Assembly: GCA_964458555.1 (NCBI GenBank)
Contig: CAYWJH010000002.1
Coordinates: 27,257-91,256 of the forward strand
DNA from: SLST01 sp964458555
GTDB lineage: Bacteria > Spirochaetota > Spirochaetia > DSM-27196 > SLST01
Length of the DNA stretch: 64,000 nucleotides
Direction: 5' to 3'
The position numbers were made by a program, and so were the translations under genes. Numbering within the stretch: the first letter of the stretch is position 1; each line of letters starts with the position of its first letter. Of the stretch, positions 48,107 to 57,151 are shown in pieces. The notes beneath the pieces were generated by a model, which saw only the letters and a program-made list of their open reading frames with translations, did no database searches and was not told the origin of the DNA.

Positions 48107-49170
48107 GACGAAACGCGCTGCTCGTAACCAAAATGATGATCGCCCTTGCGGTGCCAACGGTCGCTCAGCCGGTCCTCTTCGTCGGCTCCGCTCCCATCCA
48201 CGCCGAAGTAACGATCAACGGGACCGCATATGGAACGACCCCGCTCCTCGTCCGCGATCTCGATCCGGGCGCCTACGAGGTGCGCGTTATCAAGCCTGGG
48301 TACGCTCCAGCACGCGAGCGGATCGAGCTGGGCGAGGACGAGGTGCGGGCCGTCGAGCTGCGTCCGGAGCCCGATCTGTTCGTGGGCGCCTTCTCGGCCC
48401 ACGAGACGCTCGTCGACGGCACGGTCTACGACCGGCAAGAGTCCACATTCGTCCTGCCGTCGGGAACCTACGGGCTGCGAGCAGACGAGCGACAGCTCCG
48501 CCTCACGCCGGTCTACCCGAACGAAGGGGCGCTCGCCGCCGCCCGTATCGCGACGATCGCCGGAGGGATCGTGGCGATTCTTTCCACGGTGGAGGACGTC
48601 ATCGTGGGTGATGCCGATTCATACTTCACGAGCCACCTCCCCTCCCCCGCGACGATCACCATGTGGACGATCACCGCAGGCGCCGGCGGGTTCTGGATCA
48701 GCCTCGCCGCCGACCGACGCGCGTACGAGGAACGTATGGTCGTGCGGCCCTTCGAGGACTCGCTTACGCCGGCGGAAGCCGAACGCTCCTTCCGCGACGG
48801 TGAGGCGGCGCTCGAGGCGGGAAACCTCTCACGGGCGCTGACGAACTACACGCGCGTCGTCGCCGACGGCGGCGCCAGCGAGTACATCCCGGACGCGCTC
48901 TACAAGAGCGGCCAGATCTACAGCGTCTCCGGCGACGCCGAGCTCGCCTCGCGCATGCTCGAAGTCCTCGTCGCCGACTTCCCCGCCCCGGACGTCTACG
49001 ATCGCGGCCTGAAGGCGCTCGCCGACGCCTACGTGGCGTTGGGGCGCTACGACGACGCGATAGCGCGTCTCGAGCAGATGGTCTTCTACGACCCGCTCTA
49101 CGCGCCGCAGGACATTGCGGAGGAGATACAGGCGATCGAGCGGCGCCGGGAAGAGGAGACCACCGAATGA
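48100..49170 (+). CDS. PEGA and TPR domain protein (surface operon gene 5)
   Basis: 356 residues. A short signal or anchor (KMMIALAVPTVAQ) is followed by a PEGA domain, about residues 28-92: HAEVTINGTAYGTTPLLVRDLDPG and VRVIKPGYAPARERIELG. One or two hydrophobic stretches lie at ~145-200 (AARIATIAGGIVAILST, TMWTITAGAGGFWISLA). The last ~140 residues are TPR helices (FRDGEAALEAGNLSRALTNYTRVV and following). PEGA proteins are found in the S-layer or envelope of several phyla. It overlaps both neighbours. Confidence 0.78.
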   Translation: MVGRNALLVTKMMIALAVPTVAQPVLFVGSAPIHAEVTINGTAYGTTPLLVRDLDPGAYEVRVIKPGYAPARERIELGEDEVRAVELRPEPDLFVGAFSAHETLVDGTVYDRQESTFVLPSGTYGLRADERQLRLTPVYPNEGALAAARIATIAGGIVAILSTVEDVIVGDADSYFTSHLPSPATITMWTITAGAGGFWISLAADRRAYEERMVVRPFEDSLTPAEAERSFRDGEAALEAGNLSRALTNYTRVVADGGASEYIPDALYKSGQIYSVSGDAELASRMLEVLVADFPAPDVYDRGLKALADAYVALGRYDDAIARLEQMVFYDPLYAPQDIAEEIQAIERRREEETTE

Positions 49171-50312
49171 CGCGCGCGCGCCTCGTACTCGGTACCCTGC
49201 TCGCCCTGGCCGCCGTACCCGGCGCAGCGCAGGAGTCGTTCCTGCCCACCCCGCCGGGCCAGATCGAGACGATTCTCCAGCTCCTCGACGCCGTCGAGGC
49301 GGCTGAGGCAATCGTGCTCGCCGGCGACGAGCTCTCCGACGCCGAGCTCGAGGAGCTGGAGGAGCTACCCCGCGTCGCGGACGTCATCGGGGCCGAGGAC
49401 CTCGCCGCCCGCGCCCGGAGTCTACTCGTCCTCGCCCGCCCGGCCGCCGAACAGGCACCGCGACAACCACCAGTGGACGTACCGCTGGAACCGGCGCGCG
49501 AAGACCGGCTTCGCCGCGACGGCGAGCGATTCCGCACGATGACGAACATCCTCGGCGCGACCGGCGGTACCGCGCTCGTACTGTCGGTCGGGTTCTACGC
49601 GCTCGCCGAACGCGACTATCGGCGATGGCGGGCAGCACCCGACGAGACGACCGGAACGGCGCTCTACCGATCGTGGCGCGCGTACGAGGTTCTGAGCCTC
49701 AGTCTGGGCGGCGGCGCGCTGCTGACCGCCGGAGTAGGCGTGCCGCTGCTCTTCGGGGCGGCCGACGCACCCGCGGCGTACACCGTCCCCCCGGCGCGCG
49801 AAGCGTACACGGAAGAGGAGCGCGCGGCTCGGCTGAACGGACTCTACGGCGAACGCGCGCGCATAGTTACCGCGCTCAACCGGTACGACGAGCGCGGACC
49901 GCACCGCGAGCTCGCCGGCACGATCGGGCTCGCTACCGGCGTGATCGGGTCTATCGCGTCGGTCACGCTCTACTACATCTCCGACGAGCGCTACCAGCAG
50001 TACCTCGACGCTCCCTTCAGCGACGAAGCCGAGCGGCTCGGCCGGCAGGTCAGATTCTTCGACATCCTCGCGGCGAGCAGCGCCGGCCTCGCAGGCGCCG
50101 GCTTCGCAACGAGCGCCGGAATCTCCGTGCTAACCGAGGACAAGCAGGAGCTCGAGAGCGCGCTTCGCCGGGTCAATCGGCAGATCATCACCGTTCGCAC
50201 CGCACCGGCGATCGAGGTCCCGCCGCGCGCAGGCGTGCAGCGGCGGCTCGAACCGGGCGAGACGGACGGGCCAGTCTCGCCGGATCGGAGCGCGGAGGAC
50301 GGCGACGGATGA
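49167..50312 (+). CDS. Membrane protein with paired hydrophobic segments (surface operon gene 6)
   Basis: 381 residues. It starts with a signal peptide (ARLVLGTLLALAAVPGAAQ). The chain has about four or five further hydrophobic segments in pairs: residues ~127-145, ~171-193, ~250-270 and ~300-325 (for example NILGATGGTALVLSVGFYAL and LIGLATGVIGSIASVTLYY-like). Between them are helices with many Arg and Glu. The two halves look alike (a repeat of helix-pair plus charged linker), so an internal duplication is likely. Function unknown. Both ends overlap neighbours by 4 bp (ATGA). Confidence 0.66.
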   Translation: MTRARLVLGTLLALAAVPGAAQESFLPTPPGQIETILQLLDAVEAAEAIVLAGDELSDAELEELEELPRVADVIGAEDLAARARSLLVLARPAAEQAPRQPPVDVPLEPAREDRLRRDGERFRTMTNILGATGGTALVLSVGFYALAERDYRRWRAAPDETTGTALYRSWRAYEVLSLSLGGGALLTAGVGVPLLFGAADAPAAYTVPPAREAYTEEERAARLNGLYGERARIVTALNRYDERGPHRELAGTIGLATGVIGSIASVTLYYISDERYQQYLDAPFSDEAERLGRQVRFFDILAASSAGLAGAGFATSAGISVLTEDKQELESALRRVNRQIITVRTAPAIEVPPRAGVQRRLEPGETDGPVSPDRSAEDGDG

Positions 50313-51094
50313 AACGCGCACGTTCTACCGCGGTCGTGGCCTCGGCCGGCCTGCTTGTCTTCTCCGCCGCGCTCGCCCTCGCCGGCTGCCACGATCTGGT
50401 CAACCCGGTCGACCCGAACTCGCCGAGGTACACGGGACGGCCGACGCTCGCGGACCCGTCGGGCGAGCAGCCCGATCCGATCCTCCCGCCCATCGAGCGC
50501 TGGGAGACGATCGCGCAGCACGCCCCGGAACAGTTCCTGGGTCTCGAGATCCCGGAGGACGGAAGCCTCATCGACCCGCGGCAGCCCGACGATCCCAAGG
50601 AGTTCTTCGTGGTGATCACGTTCGAAGAGCCGGTGTACCAAGAGGACTTCGAGGGTGCGCTCGTCTTCGTGCGCGTCAACGACGGGTCTGCAGTCACGAC
50701 CGGGATCGTCAGTCCGGAGGTAAACCCGATCTACCGGCAGGCGGTCATCCGCACCACGCCGCCGGAACCGCCGTTCTTCAACGCTGCCGGAGACGGCGCG
50801 GGGGGCGCCACCGTTCGGATCAGAGTGGTCGACGCGACCGGCGTGGTGGTGGGCGAGCGACTCTTCGGGTTGTTGCCGGGGGACTTCAGTGGCGATGGAT
50901 TCGTCGACCTCGCGAACGACTGGACCAGCGGAGCGGCGCTCTTCGACGGTGCGCTGGCCGACGAGAACCTCCCGGAGACCGTGCGCGCGGACATGGACGC
51001 GAGCGGTTCGGTAGCCGCGGGGAGCTTCGACGAGGACATCCCCAGCACACGAAACATCGGCACGGCGCTCCCGCCTCCACCCCCGCCGTTCTGA
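50309..51094 (+). CDS. Lipoprotein with dockerin-like calcium motifs (surface operon gene 7)
   Basis: 261 residues. Signal ARSTAVVASAGLLVFSAALALAGCHD carries lipobox LAGC. The mature N-terminal part is Pro/Asp-rich (NPVDPNSPRYTGRPTLADPSG), followed by beta sequence with FVVITFEEPVYQEDFEGALVF. Near the end the segments LPGDFSGDGFVDLAND and RADMDASGSVAAGSFDEDI form a pair of EF-hand-like loops arranged as in type I dockerins. A polyproline tail ends the protein. It is the last gene of the overlapping run and meets the convergent cyclase gene. Confidence 0.72.
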   Translation: MKRARSTAVVASAGLLVFSAALALAGCHDLVNPVDPNSPRYTGRPTLADPSGEQPDPILPPIERWETIAQHAPEQFLGLEIPEDGSLIDPRQPDDPKEFFVVITFEEPVYQEDFEGALVFVRVNDGSAVTTGIVSPEVNPIYRQAVIRTTPPEPPFFNAAGDGAGGATVRIRVVDATGVVVGERLFGLLPGDFSGDGFVDLANDWTSGAALFDGALADENLPETVRADMDASGSVAAGSFDEDIPSTRNIGTALPPPPPPF

Positions 51095-51102
51095 GCAGGA
51101 AG

Positions 51103-51128
51103 CCTGTGCACGCACATCACGACACAGG
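51103..51128. terminator. Hairpin downstream of the surface operon
   Basis: CCTGTG (51103-51108) pairs with CACAGG (51123-51128). A second stem, GGAGCCG (51127-51133) with CGGCTCC (51156-51162), overlaps it; both lie between the convergent surface-operon and cyclase genes. There is no T tract, so termination is uncertain. Confidence 0.3.
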
Positions 51129-51172
51129 AGCCGCTTCGACCGCGCCCCGCCGCCCCGGCTCCGTAGCGTAGC

Positions 51173-52834
51173 TCACTTACTCGTCATGATGTTCACGCCG
51201 TTCCAGTTCTCCGGGGGCGGGGCGGCGAGGTAGCGTGTGCACCGTTGTATGTACTCTTTCGCGAGTACGTCGCCGGGGAGGTAATCGAGCGTCTTCTTGA
51301 AGTAGCTTCTCGCGCGGTCGAAGCGACGGCCGTAGAAGAGACGGATGCCGTCGTGGTAGATCTTCCACGCCTGCTTCTCGTTCTCGCTCTGACGCAGCGC
51401 CGCGGTGTAGATGCTCTCGCCGGAGGTCTTGCCCTTGACCTGGACGAAGTCGACGAAGCGCGTGGGGATCTGATCCTTGACCTTGCGGAAGATGCTCTTG
51501 CTGACGATCAGGTCCTGGCCGTAGCTCTTCGTAAGCCCCTCGAGGCGGGAGCCGTAGTTCACCATGTCGCCGATGATCGTGTAGTCCATCTTCTTCTCGG
51601 AGCCGATGTTCCCGACGGTGACCACGCCGTAGTTGATGCCAATGCCGGTCTTGAAGATCGGTTTGCCCTCGGCGATATGCTCGCCGTTGATCTCGCCGAT
51701 TGCGTCCTGCATCTCGAGCGCGGAGACGACCGCCTTCAGCGCGTCGTCGTCGTGCTTCACCGGCGCGCCGTAGAACGCCATGATGGCGTCGCCAATATAC
51801 TTGTCCACGATGCCGCCATGATCCATGACGATATCGACAAGGCGCTCAAAGTATCTATTCAGGCTCGCGACGAGGTCGTCGGGCATAAAGCCTTCGGAGA
51901 TCGTCGTGAAGTTACGGATGTCGCTGAAGAGGATCGCGAGCACGTCGTTCTTGCCGCTCAGCGCCGATTCGGGATTCTGGAAGATGCCGTCGATTACGTC
52001 CTTGGGCACGTACTTCTGGAAGATGTTCCGGATCTTCCGCTCGTTGCGCTGCGCCACGACGGCGCTCAGCGCAAAGCCGCGGATCTGCCGGTCCGCGCTT
52101 TCGAGCTTCACGAGCATCTTGTTGAACGTCCTCGCCATCGCGCCGATCTCGTCGCGGTACTCGACGGCTACCCGCTGTGAAAGATCGTTCGTCTGCGTGA
52201 TGGTAAGCATCGTACGGACCATCCGCGACAGGGGCCGGGTGAGAATACCCGCGAAAAGGAGGAGGAGGATGACCGCGACGACGAGCGCCCCGCCAAGGAT
52301 ATAGTAGGTTCGGAGGTTGATCTCTTCGACCTCCGCGTAGAAGCTCTCCTCGGTGTCCGTGACGAAGACGAGCCAGCCGAACGGCTCGAAGACGAACGCC
52401 TGACCGACCCGTGCGCGGCCGCCCACGGTGATGCGCTGCCATCCCTCGCGCGCGCGATTCGCCCGATTCGAAAGCGCCTCGATCTCCTCCGGGTCGTCGA
52501 GCTCGACAGCACTCGTACTCATCTCCACGCGTCCATCTGTGCCGACGGCGAAGATGAGCTCGCTTGCGGTGCGTACGAGCGTCTGCGCGTACGATTCCAC
52601 CGCCCGGCGCGTGACGGCGAGGTAGTCCGGGTTTCCCGCGAGATCGTTGCGGACGAGGAGATCCCACTGGTTCTGAGCGTACTTCTGAAGCTCCTGCGCC
52701 TTGAACCCGAGCGCCTCGATCGCCACCCGGGTGATACCCGAGCGTGCCGAATACGCCGACGTAATCCCCACGAGCAGGATCGTCACGATGAGCAGAGGCA
52801 GCACGACCAGGATGATCTTCAGGCGAATACTCAT
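51173..52834 (-). CDS. Membrane class III adenylate/guanylate cyclase with HAMP domain
   Basis: 553 residues. Two membrane helices (about 5-28 and 178-200) flank a periplasmic sensor region of ~150 residues; then a HAMP domain (RPLSRMVRTMLTITQTNDLSQRVAVEYRDEIG) and a helical linker. The class III catalytic domain is at ~285-440: AILFSDIRNFTTISE with the first metal Asp, VDKYIGDAIMAFYGAP with the second, and GIGINYGVVTVGNIGS. It converts a nucleoside triphosphate to the cyclic monophosphate; base choice is not assigned. The last ~60 residues form TPR-like helices. AGGAAAGAG precedes the ATG. Confidence 0.9.
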   Translation of the reverse strand: MSIRLKIILVVLPLLIVTILLVGITSAYSARSGITRVAIEALGFKAQELQKYAQNQWDLLVRNDLAGNPDYLAVTRRAVESYAQTLVRTASELIFAVGTDGRVEMSTSAVELDDPEEIEALSNRANRAREGWQRITVGGRARVGQAFVFEPFGWLVFVTDTEESFYAEVEEINLRTYYILGGALVVAVILLLLFAGILTRPLSRMVRTMLTITQTNDLSQRVAVEYRDEIGAMARTFNKMLVKLESADRQIRGFALSAVVAQRNERKIRNIFQKYVPKDVIDGIFQNPESALSGKNDVLAILFSDIRNFTTISEGFMPDDLVASLNRYFERLVDIVMDHGGIVDKYIGDAIMAFYGAPVKHDDDALKAVVSALEMQDAIGEINGEHIAEGKPIFKTGIGINYGVVTVGNIGSEKKMDYTIIGDMVNYGSRLEGLTKSYGQDLIVSKSIFRKVKDQIPTRFVDFVQVKGKTSGESIYTAALRQSENEKQAWKIYHDGIRLFYGRRFDRARSYFKKTLDYLPGDVLAKEYIQRCTRYLAAPPPENWNGVNIMTSK

Positions 52835-52848
52835 TCTCTTTCCTCATC

Positions 52849-52863
52849 GGCCCGGCTCGGGCC
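52849..52863 (-). promoter_or_regulatory. Hairpin in the cyclase mRNA leader
   Basis: GGCCCG (52849-52854) and CGGGCC (52858-52863) pair around 3 nt, immediately before the ribosome site of the cyclase gene on the minus-strand RNA. It may limit ribosome loading. A GATAAA -10 candidate lies at 52873-52868, so the hairpin would be at the 5' end of the transcript. Confidence 0.35.
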
Positions 52864-52877
52864 ACCCTTTATCGCTA

Positions 52878-52906
52878 TTGCGTGCCGTCGCCCGAACCGA
52901 TATACG
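52878..52906 (+). promoter_or_regulatory. Promoter of the coiled-coil membrane protein gene
   Basis: TTGCGT (52878-52883), 17 bp, TATACG (52901-52906), ending 6 nt before the ATG at 52913; no ribosome site. Confidence 0.5.
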
Positions 52907-52912
52907 TAGCGT

Positions 52913-55696
52913 ATGGGCGACTCGCGAAACCTCCCGCCGGCCGAGGACGTCTCAGTCGTGACCGACGACCTCGCGATCAACGAGGACGAACGTGAAGACA
53001 TCGAGCGTGAAATCGACACGCTCGTGAACCAGAGCGGTCGTGAATCCTCGCTGCCGCCCGAGTTTCTGCGCCCTCGACGCAGCGGGTTCGGCCTGCCGGT
53101 ACTCATCTGGATCCTCGCCGGGGCCGCGTTCGCCGCCGGGTTCTCCTTCATCTCCACCTACTTCGAGGTCCGCGAAGAGTCGATCGCGCTGGAGAGCAGC
53201 GATTACTTTACCACCGAGGCGCAGCTCATAGAAGAGATTCTTCGCGAGAGCGAGCAGCGTCTCGCCGCGAAGGACGACGAGATCAACGAGATTCAGGATC
53301 GGCTCGCCAGACTCGACTTGGAGAAGGCGAACCTGGAGGAAAACCTGGAGACCGAGGTCGCCGAGCGTGAGGCCGAGCTGCGGGCCGAGCTCGAGGCCGA
53401 GCTCGAGGCCGAGCGCGAGCGCCTCGCGCAGGCAGGTCGGAGCGAAGAGGAAATCGAGGCGCGACTCGCAGAGATCGAGGCCGAGCGCGAAGCGCAGGTG
53501 GCCGCGCAGATCGATGCCTTCCGCGCGCAGGCGCAGGAGGAGGTCGAAGAGCTCCAGGCACAGCTCGACGCGCAGGAGGCGCAGCTGCAGCAGACGCTCG
53601 AGGCGAGCCGCGAAGAGCGCGAACGGCTCGCCGAGGAGGCCGCGCAGCGCGAGGCGGAGCTGCAAGCGCAGTTCACCGAAGAGATCGAGGAGCTCGAGGA
53701 GGCCGAACAGGCGGCGCTCAGCCGAATCGAGGAGCTGCAGCAGCTGCGCGAAGACGAGCAACTGCTCACCGACCGCGTCCTTGGCAGCTTCGCGGTGATC
53801 GTCCAGGACATTGAGGAGGGGCTCACCGACGACGCGCTCGAAGGATTGGCATCGCTCGAGCGCCTGCTGCTCGGCGAAGGCGTCGGGTCCGGCGATCGTC
53901 GGCAGCGCCGCGCGACCGAGCTCGCGCTCGTGTCGACCCTGCGAGGTCTCGTGCGCGAGGTCGATGTGCTTCGGCAGAACATCGCCGTACGCGACCTGAC
54001 GACGAGCGAGGAGGAGACCACCCAGATCGAGCAGGAGCGCGCCGCGAAGCTCATTCAGACGGCGGCGGAAACGGTGGAGCTCGCGGAGAGCGCGCGAGAG
54101 GAGGGCCGATTCAACGAGGCCCGTTCCCTCTATCAGCAGGCGCTCGCGACGATTCCCTCGCTCGAGAAGGTCTACCCGGGGATCCTCGACCTCGAGTCGA
54201 CCCGCCGCGAGGTCGCGCTGGAGAGCGCGATCGGCGAGGCGCGATCGCTGCTCGACGCCGGAAGCAATCAGCAGGCGGTCAATCGGTACCTCGAAGCGGT
54301 TCGCACGATCGCCGCAGGCGAAGACGACGCCCTCCTCGACGTCGCCTCCGGCGTCGACGCCGCGCTCGCCGAGACGCGCGAGGATCTCCTTTCGGCGCAG
54401 GACGAGCTGCGCGATTCGTTGCAGGATGAGATCAGCGCCCGAGACGAGGAGATCGCGCGGCTCTCCCGCGAGCTCGGCGCGGCGCGCACGACTGTCGCGA
54501 CCACCGAGGCGACCGTGGACAGGCTGCGGGATGAGCTCGTCGCGACGCAGGACCAGCTCGCCGGCCAGCGCCGCCTCGCCACCCAACGCGCTTCCGAGCT
54601 CGCCTCGCTTCGACGCGAGCTCGACGACGCCGAAGACGAGCTCGCCTCGATGGAGACCGACCTCGCCGCGGCGCGCAGCCGCTCGACGAGCCTTCAGCAA
54701 AGCCTCGAATCCGCGCAGCAACGTTCCGACGAGCTCGAGGCCCGGGTCGGTCGCCTCGAGCGGCAACTCGCGCAGACGAGCGCCACCGGGGCGGGCCGCG
54801 ACGACCGGGTGGCGGAGCTCGAGGCGAATCTAGAGGCGACACGAGCGGAGCTCTCCTCGAACCGCTCGACGGCCGAGGAGCTGCGGGCCGACCTGGAGGA
54901 GGCGAACGCGCAGATTGCAGGGCTCGAAGAGCGCGTGGAAACGCTGCAGGAGAACCGATCGGCGACGAGCGTCGAGGAGGAGCAGCTCCAGCAGGAAGTC
55001 GAGGCGCTGCGCGGCCGCGTCGCCGAGCTCGAATCGCTCGAATCGGACATCGAGTCGCTGAGCACCGACTACGAGCGCGCGCTCGCCGTCGCGCAGCGTC
55101 GGGTGGAGTCGGGTGCGTACGCGCTCGCGCGCGCGGCGCTCGTCGAGCCGTTCGCGAGCGACGAGGCACGCAGCTATTTCCCAGGGTTTCCCGCGACGCT
55201 CGCGACCGCGCACGAGGGCGTGGTCGCGGAGGCCGAGGAGGAGGCGCGCGCCACCATACGGGGCGAGACGATCGACAACGTCATGGCGCTCGCGACCGAG
55301 GTCCAGCAGAACATCGAGGCGCCGCGCGACAGTATCAGCGTTCAGAGTTATGTCCGCCGCGAGCCGGAGCTGCGGGAGGTTGCCGACGAGCTGTTCGAGA
55401 TCGTCGAGCTCTCGGCCCGCGCGATCTCCGCGCCGGAGGTCGAGTACAAGCTCCTTGGTAGCGTCTCACGCGTGACCGGGAACCTCGTGGTCGTGGAGCG
55501 GCTCGTGACGATCGACGCCGAGGTGGGCGACGCGATCGAGATCCGCCGGGCCCCAAGCCTGGGGCAGGAAGTACCCATCGGCACGGCGACAATCCTCGAG
55601 GTCACCGACCGCCGGGTCGTCGCGAGCATCGACGAAACCTACGAGGTCGACACGCAGCCGGCCGCGCGCGACCTCGTCTACCTCGCGCAGGAGTGA
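52913..55696 (+). CDS. Large coiled-coil membrane protein
   Basis: 927 residues. A ~60-residue acidic cytoplasmic N-terminus is followed by one membrane helix (VLIWILAGAAFAAGFSFIS, about 62-82). Then come about 190 residues of Glu/Arg/Ala-rich coiled coil, a globular helical part with TPR-like pairs (about 270-480: AREEGRFNEARSLYQQALATIP and GSNQQAVNRYLEAVRTIA), a second long coiled coil (about 490-720) and a C-terminal globular domain of ~200 residues that ends beta-rich (LLGSVSRVTGNLVVVERLVTID). Composition makes family calls unreliable. A scaffold or tethering role is a guess. The promoter is divergent from the cyclase. Confidence 0.68.
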   Translation: MGDSRNLPPAEDVSVVTDDLAINEDEREDIEREIDTLVNQSGRESSLPPEFLRPRRSGFGLPVLIWILAGAAFAAGFSFISTYFEVREESIALESSDYFTTEAQLIEEILRESEQRLAAKDDEINEIQDRLARLDLEKANLEENLETEVAEREAELRAELEAELEAERERLAQAGRSEEEIEARLAEIEAEREAQVAAQIDAFRAQAQEEVEELQAQLDAQEAQLQQTLEASREERERLAEEAAQREAELQAQFTEEIEELEEAEQAALSRIEELQQLREDEQLLTDRVLGSFAVIVQDIEEGLTDDALEGLASLERLLLGEGVGSGDRRQRRATELALVSTLRGLVREVDVLRQNIAVRDLTTSEEETTQIEQERAAKLIQTAAETVELAESAREEGRFNEARSLYQQALATIPSLEKVYPGILDLESTRREVALESAIGEARSLLDAGSNQQAVNRYLEAVRTIAAGEDDALLDVASGVDAALAETREDLLSAQDELRDSLQDEISARDEEIARLSRELGAARTTVATTEATVDRLRDELVATQDQLAGQRRLATQRASELASLRRELDDAEDELASMETDLAAARSRSTSLQQSLESAQQRSDELEARVGRLERQLAQTSATGAGRDDRVAELEANLEATRAELSSNRSTAEELRADLEEANAQIAGLEERVETLQENRSATSVEEEQLQQEVEALRGRVAELESLESDIESLSTDYERALAVAQRRVESGAYALARAALVEPFASDEARSYFPGFPATLATAHEGVVAEAEEEARATIRGETIDNVMALATEVQQNIEAPRDSISVQSYVRREPELREVADELFEIVELSARAISAPEVEYKLLGSVSRVTGNLVVVERLVTIDAEVGDAIEIRRAPSLGQEVPIGTATILEVTDRRVVASIDETYEVDTQPAARDLVYLAQE

Positions 55697-55720
55697 GCAT
55701 GAGCGGGAGCGAGGCGTACC

Positions 55721-57151
55721 TCAGGCGTCCTTGTAGGCGGCGACGAGGTCCTCCATCGCGGCCTTGCCGTCGCCGAAGTACATAAGCGTGTTGTCGCCGG
55801 CGAAGAGCGGGTTCGCGATCCCGGCGAAGCCGGGGCTGAGGCTGCGCTTGATGACGACGACGGTACGCGCCTTGTCCACGTCGAGGATGGGCATGCCGCT
55901 GATGGGGCTCCCCTGCGGCTCGCGCGCGATCGGGTTCACGACGTCATTCGCGCCGAGCACGATCGCCACATCGGTATTCGGGAAGGTCGGGTTGATCTGG
56001 TCCATCTCGCGCAGCTTGTCGTAGCTGATGTTCTCCTCGGCGAGGAGAACGTTCATATGCCCCGGCATACGGCCGGCAACGGGATGGATGCCGAACTCGA
56101 CGGTGATGCCGTCCTTCTCGAGCTGCTCGGTAAGCTGACGCACCGCCGTCTGCGCCCGCGCGACCGCCATTCCGTAGCCGGGCACGAGGACGACGCGCTG
56201 CGCGGTCTTGAGGATCATCGCGACCTCTTCGGCGCTCGTGCTCTTCACCTTGCCGGCGTAGATGTCGCCTTCCTGGCTCGACTCGACGACCGCGCCCACG
56301 CCGCCGAAGAGGACGTTGGCGAGCGATCGGTTCATCGCCCTGCACATGATCTGCGTGAGGATGATTCCGGAGGCGCCCACGAACGAGCCGGCGATGATGA
56401 GAATGTTGTTGGTAAGCACGAAGCCGGTCGCCGCGGCGGCTATACCCGAGTACGAGTTCAACAGCGCGACGACGATGGGCATGTCCGCACCGCCGATGGG
56501 GATGACGAGGAAGATGCCGAGCACGCTCGCGATCGCCACGAGCATCCAGTAGAGGCCGATGCGCGAGGGGTCGAGCACGATGAGCACGCCCACGACGATC
56601 GCCACGGTGAGGAGCAGGACCTTCACGATCTGCTCGCCGGGGTAGCGCACCGGCTTTTCGGTGACGATGCCCTGCAGCTTACCGAAGGCAATGAGCGAGC
56701 CGAAGAAGGTAACCGCACCCACGAGCCCAGAGGCCACCGTCGCGATCGTGACCTGGAGCTGCCCGCCGGCCCCGGCGTTGGCCGCAGCGGCCGCGCCCCC
56801 GGCGGCCGCGAAGAGCTGCGCGAGCACCGCGCCGGCGACGAGGATGGAGGCGCCGCCGCCGAACCCGTTGAACAGGCCCACGAGCTGCGGCATCGCGGTC
56901 ATCTTGATCGTGAGCGCGAACACCGCCCCGATCGTAGAGCCGACCGCGATGCCGGCGACGATCCAGACCCAGGTGAGGACCTGCTGGTCCACGAGCGTCA
57001 CCACGATCGCGATGAACATGCCCAGCGCGCCGAGCAGGTTCCCGCGAACCGCGCTGCGCGGGTGCGAGAGGCCCTTGAGCCCGACGATGAAGAGAACCGC
57101 CGCCAGCAGATATGCGGCGTCGACCCAGACATCGGCTGACAGCGCACTCAC
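55721..57151 (-). CDS. pntB: NAD(P) transhydrogenase subunit beta
   Basis: 476 residues. Proton-pumping transhydrogenase, NADP-binding and membrane part. About nine membrane helices in the first ~280 residues (e.g. LLGALGMFIAIVVTLVD, GAVTFFGSLIAFGKLQGI, GGADMPIVVALLNSYSGIAAAATGFVL), then the NADP domain with VLVPGYGMAVARAQ, VEFGIHPVAGRMPGHMNVLLAEE and DVAIVLGANDVVNPIAR. Length fits. It is the last gene of pntAa-pntAb-pntB and overlaps pntAb by 4 bp. Confidence 0.96.
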   Translation of the reverse strand: MSALSADVWVDAAYLLAAVLFIVGLKGLSHPRSAVRGNLLGALGMFIAIVVTLVDQQVLTWVWIVAGIAVGSTIGAVFALTIKMTAMPQLVGLFNGFGGGASILVAGAVLAQLFAAAGGAAAAANAGAGGQLQVTIATVASGLVGAVTFFGSLIAFGKLQGIVTEKPVRYPGEQIVKVLLLTVAIVVGVLIVLDPSRIGLYWMLVAIASVLGIFLVIPIGGADMPIVVALLNSYSGIAAAATGFVLTNNILIIAGSFVGASGIILTQIMCRAMNRSLANVLFGGVGAVVESSQEGDIYAGKVKSTSAEEVAMILKTAQRVVLVPGYGMAVARAQTAVRQLTEQLEKDGITVEFGIHPVAGRMPGHMNVLLAEENISYDKLREMDQINPTFPNTDVAIVLGANDVVNPIAREPQGSPISGMPILDVDKARTVVVIKRSLSPGFAGIANPLFAGDNTLMYFGDGKAAMEDLVAAYKDA

